DNA of 64,000 nucleotides, taken from assembly GCF_000014225.1 (NCBI RefSeq), contig NC_008228.1, positions 2,728,001-2,792,000 of the forward strand. The letters run 5' to 3'. The DNA comes from Paraglaciecola sp. T6c (lineage in GTDB: Bacteria > Pseudomonadota > Gammaproteobacteria > Enterobacterales > Alteromonadaceae). Made by a program: the position numbers and the translations under genes. Below are positions 1 to 9,249 of this stretch, piece after piece. The notes below the pieces were generated by a model, which saw only the letters and a program-made list of their open reading frames with translations, ran no database searches and was not told where the DNA came from. The stretch's first letter is position 1, and each line of letters opens with the position of its first letter.

Positions 1-1290
1 GAGAACATTGGCTTGCCGAACCGACAATGGTTAGAAAATAAACTTTCAGCCAATGCGGCGCAATTCAATACTGTCATTTCGTTATGTGCGATTAGAATAA
101 ACAATGCTCACTTTATTGAACAAAAATACGGTTTCTTATATTTGCCAAAAGTGCTTAAAAGACTATCAACGATATTAAGTGAGCAAATAGGTGATCGTAG
201 TTGTATTGCAGTACTTGATAAACACAGTTTAGGTTTTGCGATTTCCATTCTGGATGATGCAATCATCAAAAGTGCAATGCAGCAAGTGGTTTCAACACTC
301 CCTAGAAGTATAGTGTTTGATGATATCTCCATACACGTTGATTGTAAGGCTGGGGTAGCTACTCATCAAATAGACGAAGATGTAAGCCAGTTAATCAATA
401 ACGCGCTGCATGCGGTGACAGATAATGACGCGGTGATAAACTATTATGAAACTGGCAGCCAACAGCGCTTCATTGAACATCAGGAAATCAGTATTTTACT
501 TAATGAAGCGCTATCGAACGACGAATTATACGTGGATTACCAGCCTAAAGTGCGCGGCGATGGCACCATCATTGGTATGGAAGCGCTGCTGAGGTGGAAT
601 TCCCCCATCATTGGTGGCGTATCCCCAGGGGTATTTATTCCTATCGCTGAGCAGTCTGGTTTAGTGTTGCGACTCACCCGTTGGTTAGTCAACCACGTAT
701 GCATGCAGATAAGGCAATGGGAAGACGAAGGGCTGGATATTGTGCCTGTTGCGATTAATATTTCGGGCCCCGACCTAGATCAGCCTGATTTTAAAAAGTA
801 CCTAATTAATTGTGTGGTTGAACAGAACATCAAACCTCACTTCATCGAGCTTGAATTGACTGAGTCGGCCAAAACCCGAAATATCCCCGACGCCATTGCC
901 ACAGTGCAATATTTAGCAAGCTTTGGATTCTGTATCACCTTAGATGACTTTGGTGTGGGCTACTCTGGCTTATCTAAACTAACCAACTTCCCAGTACAAA
1001 GAGTAAAAATAGACCGCCAGTTTATTACTAATATTCAAAGTGACGCTAAAAATGCACAAGTTGTCGAAGCTATTGTGGCCATGTGTAAGGTGTTTAAGAT
1101 TGATGTATTAGCTGAAGGCGTTGAAGACCTACGAGAAGTAGACTGCCTATTAGAAATGGGGTGTAAAAGTTTTCAAGGTTTCGCTTTCGCCCGACCAATG
1201 AGCAGACAGAACATCGCAAAATTGATAGACAAGACGCAAATGCCAAACGTAAAGCTGCCATTACAACGTAAAAATATGATTAACAATTAA
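1..1290 (+). CDS. Degenerate GGDEF plus EAL protein, 5' end outside window
   Basis: The reading frame is open from base 1, so the true start lies upstream. The first residues (ENIGLPNRQWL) match the TGLPNR entry of a GGDEF domain. The GGDEF signature is lost (a DKHSLGF stretch sits in its place), so cyclase activity is unlikely. The EAL domain looks intact: EALLRW near residue 190 (counting from LPNR), ELTE, DDFGVGYS near 312, KIDRQF, AEGVE near 367 and FQGFAFARP. It should hydrolyse cyclic di-GMP to pGpG in the cytoplasm unless upstream domains place it at the membrane. Any N-terminal sensor cannot be seen. Confidence 0.88.
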   Translation, partial: ENIGLPNRQWLENKLSANAAQFNTVISLCAIRINNAHFIEQKYGFLYLPKVLKRLSTILSEQIGDRSCIAVLDKHSLGFAISILDDAIIKSAMQQVVSTLPRSIVFDDISIHVDCKAGVATHQIDEDVSQLINNALHAVTDNDAVINYYETGSQQRFIEHQEISILLNEALSNDELYVDYQPKVRGDGTIIGMEALLRWNSPIIGGVSPGVFIPIAEQSGLVLRLTRWLVNHVCMQIRQWEDEGLDIVPVAINISGPDLDQPDFKKYLINCVVEQNIKPHFIELELTESAKTRNIPDAIATVQYLASFGFCITLDDFGVGYSGLSKLTNFPVQRVKIDRQFITNIQSDAKNAQVVEAIVAMCKVFKIDVLAEGVEDLREVDCLLEMGCKSFQGFAFARPMSRQNIAKLIDKTQMPNVKLPLQRKNMINN

Positions 1291-1436
1291 TTCTCTGCTT
1301 TAAATGGCAGCGTTGTTGGGGCAATTACATTTAGTGAAAGCTAACCTGCCCAATTCAGAATAATTAAAATAAGTTCATTCGTGCCACTTACTCAAATTTT
1401 TGCTTAATATCCGGTACGCTGGTCCAACTGTGATTA

Positions 1437-1479
1437 AATCATTCCTATCGAACAGCGTTCAATGCTCATAGGAATGATT
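1437..1479 (-). terminator. Inverted repeat downstream of chemoreceptor gene
   Basis: Perfect 12-bp arms (AATCATTCCTAT and its complement) surround a 19-base loop just past the stop codon of the minus-strand chemoreceptor gene. The T-run on the minus strand is weak, so termination is probable but not certain. The convergent upstream gene could also use it. Confidence 0.55.
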
Positions 1480-1489
1480 ACACGGACAA

Positions 1490-3025
1490 TTAACCGAATG
1501 TTAGGCCCATTGCGGCGAGTGCTTTAGAACGCATTGATATGGATTGTGCCTCCTGCTCTACCCTTTCCACTTGTTCAAGATTATGTTTAGAGGCATCACT
1601 GATATTAGTAATGTTCGAACTGATACTGGCTGCGGTTGAACTTTGCTCGTCAGCGGCTATGCTCATTTGACTAGCTGATTGTGCGATATCACTCACATCG
1701 TCATATACTTTGTTCACCAAATCTTGAGTTTGTCTTGTTTCTTCAACGCAAGACTGTGCCGCGTTCTTCCCTTCATCTAACGTCTGTGACCACGTTAATA
1801 AAGTGCTTTGTATTTCTGAGACCGATGTCTGAATTTGAGTCGTCGCATTATGCGTTCTGCTAGACAAAGCACGCACCTCATCTGCTACAACTGAAAACCC
1901 TCTTCCGTGCTCCCCTGCTCTAGCTGCTTCTATGGCGGCATTTAAGGCAAGCAAATTAGTTTGGTCGGCAATCCCTTGAATCTCTTGCATAACATCATTA
2001 ATGCGATCAGCTTCTTCTGCTAACGATGCCGCAGAGCCAGCAGATTTAGCCACATCAGTGGCTAAATCGCCAACTTTGTTCATGGTGTTAGACATAGCAT
2101 CTGTTGCTTGGCGGCAATCTTGGTGAACACTGGTCACTTTTTCTGATGTGTGGCTAATATTACGAGTCACTTCATTGATGGATGCCACCATTTCCTCAAC
2201 CGCAGTGGCGACTTGAGTTAATTCATATGCTTCATCTTCTACGCTTTTCTTCGTTCTCATTACGGCTTGCTGTAAAAACTTTACACCCGCATCTAAGGAT
2301 GAAGTGCTATCAACCACTCGTCCGAGAATGGTGCTCACTTTCCCTTCTTGCATTTTCAATGCAAAAATACTAACCCCTGCGATCCCATCTGATGCGAAAA
2401 TGGCACGGGAGACACTGTCATATTGAGCTCGTAGAGATCTTGCGTGGCGCCGCACATAAAGCAACTCCCCCTTAAAAATGACATAGGGTAGAGGAAAAAG
2501 GAACAGAGCAAAAAAAGGAGACACAAAAGTTAATGCAATGAACACTGTTGCTAAAATACTATAGAGCATGTCTTTGGCGCTCCATTTATCATCGAACCAA
2601 CCAAATGCATTGCCCCCTTTATTCAATTTGGCATACAGTTGTTGCGCTTTCTTTTTGTAAGGCCCGATAAGGTGGGTTCTTACGGACTGGTATCCCTTGA
2701 GTTCACCTTCTTCAAAAACAGGCGTAACGAACGCATCGACCCAATAATACCCACCTCCTTTGCACCGGTTTTTTACCGCTCCTCTCCATGCTTGTTTTGC
2801 CTTGAGTTTCCCCCACATGTCAGCAAATGCCGCTTTGGGCATGTCGGGATGTCTAACTATGTTGTGGTGTTGACCAATCAACTCTTCGCGAGAAAATCCT
2901 GAAACGTGACAAAAGTGGTCATTCACATATTGAATGATGCCGTTAGTGTCAGTCGTTGATACTAATTCTTCCCCGATTGCTACAGATACTTCACGCTCAA
3001 TACTATCGTTCCGCACTTTACTCAT
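1490..3025 (-). CDS. Aer-like PAS methyl-accepting chemotaxis protein
   Basis: Residues about 10-120 form an Aer-type PAS domain ([24 protein letters not shown]). A hydrophobic hairpin at about 154-185 follows, then a cytoplasmic chemoreceptor helical bundle. The signalling tip is clear near residues 346-385 ([32 protein letters not shown]). There is no periplasmic domain, which fits sensing of an internal redox or energy signal through a flavin or heme in PAS, as in Aer. It would control CheA/CheW and swimming. AAGGAG precedes the ATG at good spacing. No che genes lie nearby, so it is an orphan receptor. Confidence 0.9.
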   Translation of the reverse strand: MSKVRNDSIEREVSVAIGEELVSTTDTNGIIQYVNDHFCHVSGFSREELIGQHHNIVRHPDMPKAAFADMWGKLKAKQAWRGAVKNRCKGGGYYWVDAFVTPVFEEGELKGYQSVRTHLIGPYKKKAQQLYAKLNKGGNAFGWFDDKWSAKDMLYSILATVFIALTFVSPFFALFLFPLPYVIFKGELLYVRRHARSLRAQYDSVSRAIFASDGIAGVSIFALKMQEGKVSTILGRVVDSTSSLDAGVKFLQQAVMRTKKSVEDEAYELTQVATAVEEMVASINEVTRNISHTSEKVTSVHQDCRQATDAMSNTMNKVGDLATDVAKSAGSAASLAEEADRINDVMQEIQGIADQTNLLALNAAIEAARAGEHGRGFSVVADEVRALSSRTHNATTQIQTSVSEIQSTLLTWSQTLDEGKNAAQSCVEETRQTQDLVNKVYDDVSDIAQSASQMSIAADEQSSTAASISSNITNISDASKHNLEQVERVEQEAQSISMRSKALAAMGLTFG

Positions 3026-3315
3026 GTTAGCTCCTTGCTATAGCGTCTAGTGATAATCAGTGCCTAGGGATTGATAGGAATTCATACACTCACACTCATT
3101 TCTTTGTTTCTATCTGCATTTATAGTGGGTATCGACAAGCGACTCAAAAACTATACTAAAGTCTATGTTATTTTAAAGGTTATCAATAGGAAAGATGTCT
3201 AAATTGAAAATGAAGTGACGTTTCGTTAAGTCATTAAAAACAAAAATTTAATCATATTAAAAGTCAGTACAAATATTACTAGAACATTTAACCGGTCATT
3301 TACTGACTCAGTGGT

Positions 3316-4311
3316 TTATTCGTCTTGCCAGCGGTGCTTAATTTCTAAAATTTCAGGCAAGCAACCTTTAAATAAGGCAACAAGAGCGGGATCAAAATGC
3401 TTACCACTTTGTGCATGAATGAAATCCACTGCCTCTTGTACGGGCCAAGCATCTTTGTAAGGTCGTTTACTTGTGAGTGCATCGAACACATCAGCTATGG
3501 CGACGATACGGCCCTCCAGAGGAATATTTTCTCCCTTTAACCCATTCGGATAGCCTGTGCCATCCCATTTCTCATGATGTGTTAGTGATACCGTTTTCGC
3601 TAGCGCAATCAGATCTGAGTCTGAATCACCCAGTATTTCAGCACCGATTTCCGGGTGCGTTTTCATAATAGTGAACTCTTCATCGGTTAATTTTCCCGGC
3701 TTGAGCATGATGCTATCCGGAATACCGATTTTACCTATGTCATGCATGGGCGCTGCGTGCAGTAAATTGTCGGCAGCGGTTTCGGTCAAACCATAGGCCA
3801 ACGCCATAATTTTAGAATAATGACTCATGCGCAAAATGTGGGTGCCTGTTTCATTATCTTTGTATTCTGACGCCCTACCCAAACGTTGGATCACTTGTAA
3901 ACGGGTTCGCCTTAACTCATCAGCTTGTACTAAAGATAAATGCGTACGCACTCGCGCCTTAACAACCGCTGGTGAAACCGGCTTAGTGATGTAATCAACT
4001 GCACCGACATCGAATCCTTTGGCTTCATCAACTTCGTCATTTAGCGCAGTAACGAACATGACCGGAATCGCTCTTGTCTGTCGGCTATCTTTGAGACTTT
4101 TACACACTTCGAATCCTGTCATACCGGGCATCATGACGTCTAATAGAATTAAATCGGGTAAATCCCGCTCTACCAAGCGCAGCGCTTCTTCACCACTTTT
4201 GGCAAACGATAATCGGTATAGATCGCCAAGGATCCTCTTTAGTACTCTTAGGTTAGCCGGCTCATCATCGACGATAAGTACTTTTTGCTTGGTATTATGC
4301 TCACTTAACAT
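3316..4311 (-). CDS. Response regulator with HD-GYP phosphodiesterase domain (RpfG type)
   Basis: An N-terminal receiver domain (VDDE at 15-18, phospho-acceptor D58 in LLDVMMPG, K110) is joined to an HD-GYP domain with H190-D191 (MHDIGKIGIPDS) and HHEKWDGTGYPNGL giving G253-Y254-P255. The metal-binding and signature residues look intact, so the protein should degrade cyclic di-GMP to pGpG/GMP under control of phosphorylation. Its start lies 36 bases after the stop of the large hybrid kinase, on the same strand, so that kinase is the likely phosphodonor. The overall size (331 aa) suits a compact two-domain RpfG-like regulator. Confidence 0.92.
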   Translation of the reverse strand: MLSEHNTKQKVLIVDDEPANLRVLKRILGDLYRLSFAKSGEEALRLVERDLPDLILLDVMMPGMTGFEVCKSLKDSRQTRAIPVMFVTALNDEVDEAKGFDVGAVDYITKPVSPAVVKARVRTHLSLVQADELRRTRLQVIQRLGRASEYKDNETGTHILRMSHYSKIMALAYGLTETAADNLLHAAPMHDIGKIGIPDSIMLKPGKLTDEEFTIMKTHPEIGAEILGDSDSDLIALAKTVSLTHHEKWDGTGYPNGLKGENIPLEGRIVAIADVFDALTSKRPYKDAWPVQEAVDFIHAQSGKHFDPALVALFKGCLPEILEIKHRWQDE

Positions 4312-4347
4312 GGTGTAAATTCATTCTCTTAATTCTTTGGACGTTTG

Positions 4348-7300
4348 TTACGACAGACTCGACATACTAAGCTGTTGTAATTGATGAACAGCTTGTTCAA
4401 ATTCAAAATCATCTAATGCGTTTTGTATGCTTTTGCATCTATCCAATATAGTCTTATTTGCACCGTCAACCAGTGCTTGGGCTGTCTCTTCGTCGTATTC
4501 ATTGTTTTGCGCTGAAGTTATAAGCGTTTCAATAATATCGACAAGCTCTTTTTTACTGAGTGTTTCATGGTTGTCTAGCTGAGAGTCTGTATCCGCTCCA
4601 ACTTGCTGGGTGGCCAAGTAGCTATTTATTGCATCGAAGGCGCTATCGATATCCTTAAACACACTACCAAGATCTTGTGTGTTTTTTATCATTGCGCAGC
4701 GCTCTGCATCACTGATTAAATCGCTCAGCTGGGTTAGCGCTAGATTGCCAGTCAGCCCTTTAAAAGTATGCAGCTTGGTTTGTATCTCCTGCCAATTAGG
4801 AGCCACTTGCATGCGCCCTAGTGCAACAATATTACTTTGGTTGTTTTCCATGAACGCGCTAACTTCTTTGAGCCAAACGCTTTTATCGCCCCACAAACTG
4901 ATCCCCTGGCGTTCATTTATTACATGTGAATCATTAGAATTGACCTCAGTAGGGTCTTCAATTTCACAGCTTAAATCGACTCCCAAAGCTTGGGCAATTT
5001 CTACATTTAAAAGCTCTATATCAACGGGCTTATTGGCAAATCCATCCATCCCTGCGTCTAAAGCAGCTTGTTTGTCCTCGGCTAATACGCTGGCGGTAAG
5101 GGCAATGATCGGCAAATAGGGCAAACTTTCAGTCTGCTCTTGTTTACGCCGCTCTTTTGCAGATGTGAGGCCATCCATGATGGGCATCTGAATATCCATC
5201 AATACAAGGTCAACCTTTTCGCTACGCATCCTAAGCAGTGCCTGTTTACCATCGCGAGCCGTCACAACCGTATGTCCTTGACGCTTCATTAACAGTGACA
5301 GCAGGTCGATATTTTGTTGAATATCATCAACAATTAACATAGTTAAAGGGGGTAAAGTACAGCGCTGATAAATCACGTCCATTGACTCATCAGATTTAGG
5401 CGGCGCGAGAGGCAAAGAAAACGAGAAACAGCTTCCTTTACCAAACTCACTGGTTGCCGATATTTTACCGCCCATGAGTTCAACAAGTTGTTTGCTGATC
5501 GTCGTTCCAAGGCCAGTGCCTCCAAAACGCCTACTCATACTGGCATCGGCTTGTCCAAAGGCATCAAATACCAAGGCTAGCTGCTCTGGCGTCATCCCTA
5601 TACCAGTATCACTTACCGAGAAGTCAATACAGCCGCTCGGTTTTACGCCTATGTTGATATCAATTCCGCCCTCTAAGGTAAACTTGATTGCGTTGCCAAC
5701 AATATTAGTCAGAACCTGCCGGATCCTGTCCGGAGCGCCGTGAAATTGATTCTCCACGGCTGGATCAATATTGACATTCAGATACAAATTTTTGTTGCTT
5801 GCACCAAGCCAAAGCGTTGAAACAACTGAGTCAACTTCTTCTATTAATGAGAAGTCGCGCATCTCTAAATCAAATTTCCCTTTGTCTAGTTTGGCGCTGT
5901 CTAAAATGTCGTTCAAGAGGTGCAGCAAGGACTTTGCAGATTTATTTATTGTAGTAAGGTGCTTTTTCTGGTCAGGCTCAATTGCATCATCTAACAAGAT
6001 GTCACTGAAACCGATGATCGCATTCATCGGGGTACGGATCTCGTGGCTCATATTGGCTAGAAAAGCAGCCCTCGCAGAAGCAGCTTGTTCAGCTTTGTCC
6101 TTGGCTAAGAGTAATGATTGTTCCATTTCCTTACGTTCGGTGATATCCATGATAAAGCCATCTAGCCATCGTTGCCCTGACTCCTCGTCATCAACATGTG
6201 TACCATAACCAAGCAACCAACGAATATCGCCCTTTGCATTGTATATACGGTATTCCAGTTGAAATTCCCCATGGGGAAGTACTTTTTGCGTAATATCCGC
6301 AATATCGTCTGGGTGAACATGTTCATAAAAATGGCGCTTGGGATCAGGCGAGATGTAATCTTCCGCTGGATAACCTGTTATTGATTCAACCGCGTCACTG
6401 ATAAACACCATGGGCCAGTTTTCCATATTCTTGCAGCGATAAGCAATACCTGGAATATTGCTGATCAAAGAGCGAAATTGTGCTTCGCGTTCGCGCAGTG
6501 CTCGCTCCATTTCGATGCGATACCGCAAGTCGGACATAAATGCCACGAAATGACTTTCTTTATTTAACCGAACATGACCTATTGCTAAACGTATCGGGAT
6601 CAAACTGCCATCGAAGTGCTTAATAAGAGCGTCTCTTCCTCGACCTAAAGCATGGCCATTGTCCTGAGTACGATCGATAAGGTACTGATTAAATTCGTTG
6701 ATATTCTCCTTTCTTATTAACACGCGCACATCTTGTCCAATGATGTCGTCAGAACGACAACCGACTAACTGGCAGAATGCGTCATTGGCGCTGTCTACAA
6801 TGCCGTTACTGTCAAACCCTAACACCCCATCCACTGACGTGTTTATGGTTGCACGCAACCGTGCTTCATTTATTCGTGCTTTCTCAGTCAACTCTTTATA
6901 TTTAAGCACCATGTTTGAGGCCAGTACGAGCACGATAATCCCAATGGTAATAAGCGCCACAGTGAAGCCTAAATATTGAGAAATGTACGCGCTTTGACTT
7001 GAAAATTCGAAACCTGGGGGGCGAACAAATCGTGCGGCTGCCATGCCTATATAATGCATGCCTGAGATAGCTAACCCCATAACGATTGCGGAAATGACGT
7101 TACGATAAACTTTACCGTAACGCATAGTATCCATGAAGGTCAGCCCGAAGCGGATCCATAGCGAGAGCATTGAAAATACCACGGCAAAAACTATAGAGAG
7201 CGCGAACGTACCCAGGTCGTAACGCAGTTTTGGCGCCATTTCCATCGCACTCATGCCTACATAGTGCATAGTACCGATACCTGCCCCCATCAGAATGCCG

Positions 7301-7779
7301 CTTACCAGCAAACGATTCACAGAAACTGTTTTACGGGTGATGGTCGTCAGCGCAACCCAAGACGCTAAAATACTTGGTAGAGTTGAGGTAGCCGTGAGGC
7401 CAGCACTGTAGGCAATAGGTGTGCACAAAGAAAACGCCAACATACCGACGAAGTGCATCGCCCAAACTCCCCCGCCTAAGGCTACACTGGCTACGAGGGA
7501 CAAGATCCTTCTTTTAACAACATTTTCCATGTAAGCACTTTGAGATGCGACGAGCATTGCCATGAATGACGCAAAAATCGCCAAACCGACTGATACAATA
7601 AGCAACATCAGGTCAAATTCGCCTACGATCAGTAAATTGTCGTCTACGGGCGCAAACATTGTTTTTACAGCTTCATACATAAATATCGGACAGATAAAAA
7701 GGACAGAATAGATGCTTAAGGTATCGACTTTTAACCCTGTAACACCAGCTTTAATTTTGATAATGGTATGAAAAACCAT
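4348..7779 (-). CDS. MHYT-PAS-PAS hybrid histidine kinase with receiver and HPt domains
   Basis: The membrane-embedded MHYT sensor carries three M-H-x-x-G-M motifs (AMHFVGM, TMHYVGM, GMHYIGM), thought to bind metal and to sense O2, CO or NO. Two PAS regions follow, then a HisKA domain (NMSHEIRTPMN, His near residue 580), a HATPase (NAIKFT, DTGIGM, GGTGLGTTIS), a receiver (LMDIQMPIMDG, Asp near 865) and a C-terminal HPt domain (LHTFKGLTGN, His near 1005). All phosphorelay steps are therefore on one chain. I chose the ATG at 7779. An in-frame TTG lies 12 bases upstream at 7791, and neither has a strong ribosome binding site. The HD-GYP regulator follows in the same operon. Confidence 0.93.
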   Translation of the reverse strand: MVFHTIIKIKAGVTGLKVDTLSIYSVLFICPIFMYEAVKTMFAPVDDNLLIVGEFDLMLLIVSVGLAIFASFMAMLVASQSAYMENVVKRRILSLVASVALGGGVWAMHFVGMLAFSLCTPIAYSAGLTATSTLPSILASWVALTTITRKTVSVNRLLVSGILMGAGIGTMHYVGMSAMEMAPKLRYDLGTFALSIVFAVVFSMLSLWIRFGLTFMDTMRYGKVYRNVISAIVMGLAISGMHYIGMAAARFVRPPGFEFSSQSAYISQYLGFTVALITIGIIVLVLASNMVLKYKELTEKARINEARLRATINTSVDGVLGFDSNGIVDSANDAFCQLVGCRSDDIIGQDVRVLIRKENINEFNQYLIDRTQDNGHALGRGRDALIKHFDGSLIPIRLAIGHVRLNKESHFVAFMSDLRYRIEMERALREREAQFRSLISNIPGIAYRCKNMENWPMVFISDAVESITGYPAEDYISPDPKRHFYEHVHPDDIADITQKVLPHGEFQLEYRIYNAKGDIRWLLGYGTHVDDEESGQRWLDGFIMDITERKEMEQSLLLAKDKAEQAASARAAFLANMSHEIRTPMNAIIGFSDILLDDAIEPDQKKHLTTINKSAKSLLHLLNDILDSAKLDKGKFDLEMRDFSLIEEVDSVVSTLWLGASNKNLYLNVNIDPAVENQFHGAPDRIRQVLTNIVGNAIKFTLEGGIDINIGVKPSGCIDFSVSDTGIGMTPEQLALVFDAFGQADASMSRRFGGTGLGTTISKQLVELMGGKISATSEFGKGSCFSFSLPLAPPKSDESMDVIYQRCTLPPLTMLIVDDIQQNIDLLSLLMKRQGHTVVTARDGKQALLRMRSEKVDLVLMDIQMPIMDGLTSAKERRKQEQTESLPYLPIIALTASVLAEDKQAALDAGMDGFANKPVDIELLNVEIAQALGVDLSCEIEDPTEVNSNDSHVINERQGISLWGDKSVWLKEVSAFMENNQSNIVALGRMQVAPNWQEIQTKLHTFKGLTGNLALTQLSDLISDAERCAMIKNTQDLGSVFKDIDSAFDAINSYLATQQVGADTDSQLDNHETLSKKELVDIIETLITSAQNNEYDEETAQALVDGANKTILDRCKSIQNALDDFEFEQAVHQLQQLSMSSLS

Positions 7780-7860
7780 ATCTTTACACAATGGCAGTGA
7801 GAAAGATGATAAAATTTCCCACTTTCTAGATGAAAAGTATTTAAAATCTGCTGCTTAGAA

Positions 7861-7880
7861 ATTTACCATGATCGGTAAAT
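7861..7880. promoter_or_regulatory. Palindrome between divergent genes, possible operator
   Basis: ATTTACC and its exact complement GGTAAAT flank ATGATC in the short divergent gap between the hybrid kinase and the 155-aa membrane protein. The placement suits a regulator site serving either promoter. No known regulator consensus is recognised. Confidence 0.35.
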
Positions 7881-7919
7881 GAGGCAGGCTTATTTTATTT
7901 CCCAGATTACCGGAACACT

Positions 7920-8387
7920 ATGCAACATTTCGAATACCAACAAAACAAACACAAACTTCAGATACTCAAACGGCTTTATATTCCTTTGGCATTGCTGTCA
8001 TTAGCAGGTTTTTACATCGCCTGGACGTTAACGCAGTTTTCATCACAAGAACTTTGGCTCATTGCACGCAGTGCGTTGGTGGTGTTAGGTCCAATTGGAC
8101 TACTTGTCATTGCACTATTCACCTTTCATTATTGGATAAACCAGTGGCGCCAAACCGACTTTCCTTCGTTAACAATTGAGGATACACATTTGTGTTTAAA
8201 AGACGGTGACGTTCACGAGATAGTGTATTTCGATAAGATGCACAGCATACGCTTAGTAAAGTCTGGCTCTACCCGTGAGGCGATCCAAATTATATTGCAC
8301 AGTGGGCAAAGCATATTGATCCACAGTAACTTCCCTATCGAGCCAATTAAAACGCTGCTTAATGACCTACTTGATTGCAAGCTATAA
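7920..8387 (+). CDS. Small two-helix membrane protein with PH-like tail, unknown function
   Basis: 155 residues. Two hydrophobic helices lie at about 22-42 and 48-75, followed by a soluble beta-rich C-terminal region (about 85-150: LTIEDTHLCLKDG, IVYFDKMHSIRLVK, IQIILHSGQSILIHS). That arrangement resembles small bacterial membrane-anchored PH-like proteins, but I cannot assign a family. GGAA lies six bases before the ATG. It is divergent from the hybrid kinase and ends 190 bases before a two-component operon, so a regulatory link is possible but unproven. Confidence 0.6.
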   Translation: MQHFEYQQNKHKLQILKRLYIPLALLSLAGFYIAWTLTQFSSQELWLIARSALVVLGPIGLLVIALFTFHYWINQWRQTDFPSLTIEDTHLCLKDGDVHEIVYFDKMHSIRLVKSGSTREAIQIILHSGQSILIHSNFPIEPIKTLLNDLLDCKL

Positions 8388-8577
8388 GCTGTTAACCCTG
8401 CCTTAACCTTAAACGTCTTAAACTATCGGTGTATTTTACTCATCACATCAATATGTTTTTGTGAGTAAGCCAGTCAATTGAGGTCGTTTGTTAAAGGATC
8501 CCCTCGAATAATCCCGAGGATTGGCTGTGCTAACATTCGTAAAACTTTGTTTAATGTGTCACAAAAGAGCCACCAAC

Positions 8578-9249
8578 ATGATTAATGTATTACTGGTTGA
8601 AGATGACATCGATTTAGCCAGCACAGTTGTCGACTACCTTGAACTTGAGTCTATGCAATGTGACCATGCCAGCAATGGGCTCATGGGTTTACATTTGATT
8701 GAACGCCAATCATATCAAGTCATCATCTTGGATATCAATATGCCCAAGATGGATGGTATTACCTTGTGTAAACGCATGCGCGAATTAGGTATTGATACTC
8801 CCGTACTCATGCTAACCGCTAGGGATACGCTGGATAATAAATTAGAAGGGTTTCAAGCTGGTAGCGATGATTATTTGGTTAAACCTTTTGCTATGCAGGA
8901 GCTGGTAGCTCGCATTCAAGTGCTTGGGCGTAGGCGTAGCGGTGAAGTAAAGCGCTTATCGGTGGGCGACCTTAATTTTGATTTAACCCAGCGTATTGCT
9001 TCATTCAAGCAACACCCTCTCAAACTCTCCCCCACTGCGCTTAAAATTCTCGAGGTCCTCATGCGCGCCAGCCCGCAAACCGTTACTCGGCAAAAGATTA
9101 TTCAGAGCGTTTGGGGTGACGATCAGCCAGACAGCAATAGCCTAAAAGTCCACATTTACCACTTGCGTAAACAGCTCGATGCTTATGAAGCATCGATTAC
9201 GTTAGATACTGTTGCCAGTGTCGGCTTTGCAATAAAAAAGAAAGCATAA
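8578..9249 (+). CDS. OmpR/PhoB-family response regulator
   Basis: The receiver domain has acidic residues at 8-10 (VEDD), the phospho-acceptor D52 (IILDINMPKMDG) and a conserved KPF lysine. The C-terminal half is a winged-helix DNA-binding domain (SPTALKILEVLMR, VWGDDQPDSNSLKVHIYHLRKQL). The frame stays open upstream to 8521, but the ATG at 8578 gives the canonical receiver start (MINVLLVEDD). Its TAA overlaps the ATG of the kinase gene by one base, so translation is coupled. The target genes cannot be deduced here. Confidence 0.93.
   Translation: MINVLLVEDDIDLASTVVDYLELESMQCDHASNGLMGLHLIERQSYQVIILDINMPKMDGITLCKRMRELGIDTPVLMLTARDTLDNKLEGFQAGSDDYLVKPFAMQELVARIQVLGRRRSGEVKRLSVGDLNFDLTQRIASFKQHPLKLSPTALKILEVLMRASPQTVTRQKIIQSVWGDDQPDSNSLKVHIYHLRKQLDAYEASITLDTVASVGFAIKKKA

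Noticed and set aside
8500-8520. Short hairpin before the OmpR-type regulator as a terminator
   Set aside because: The stem is short and interrupted with no T-run, so it was not called.
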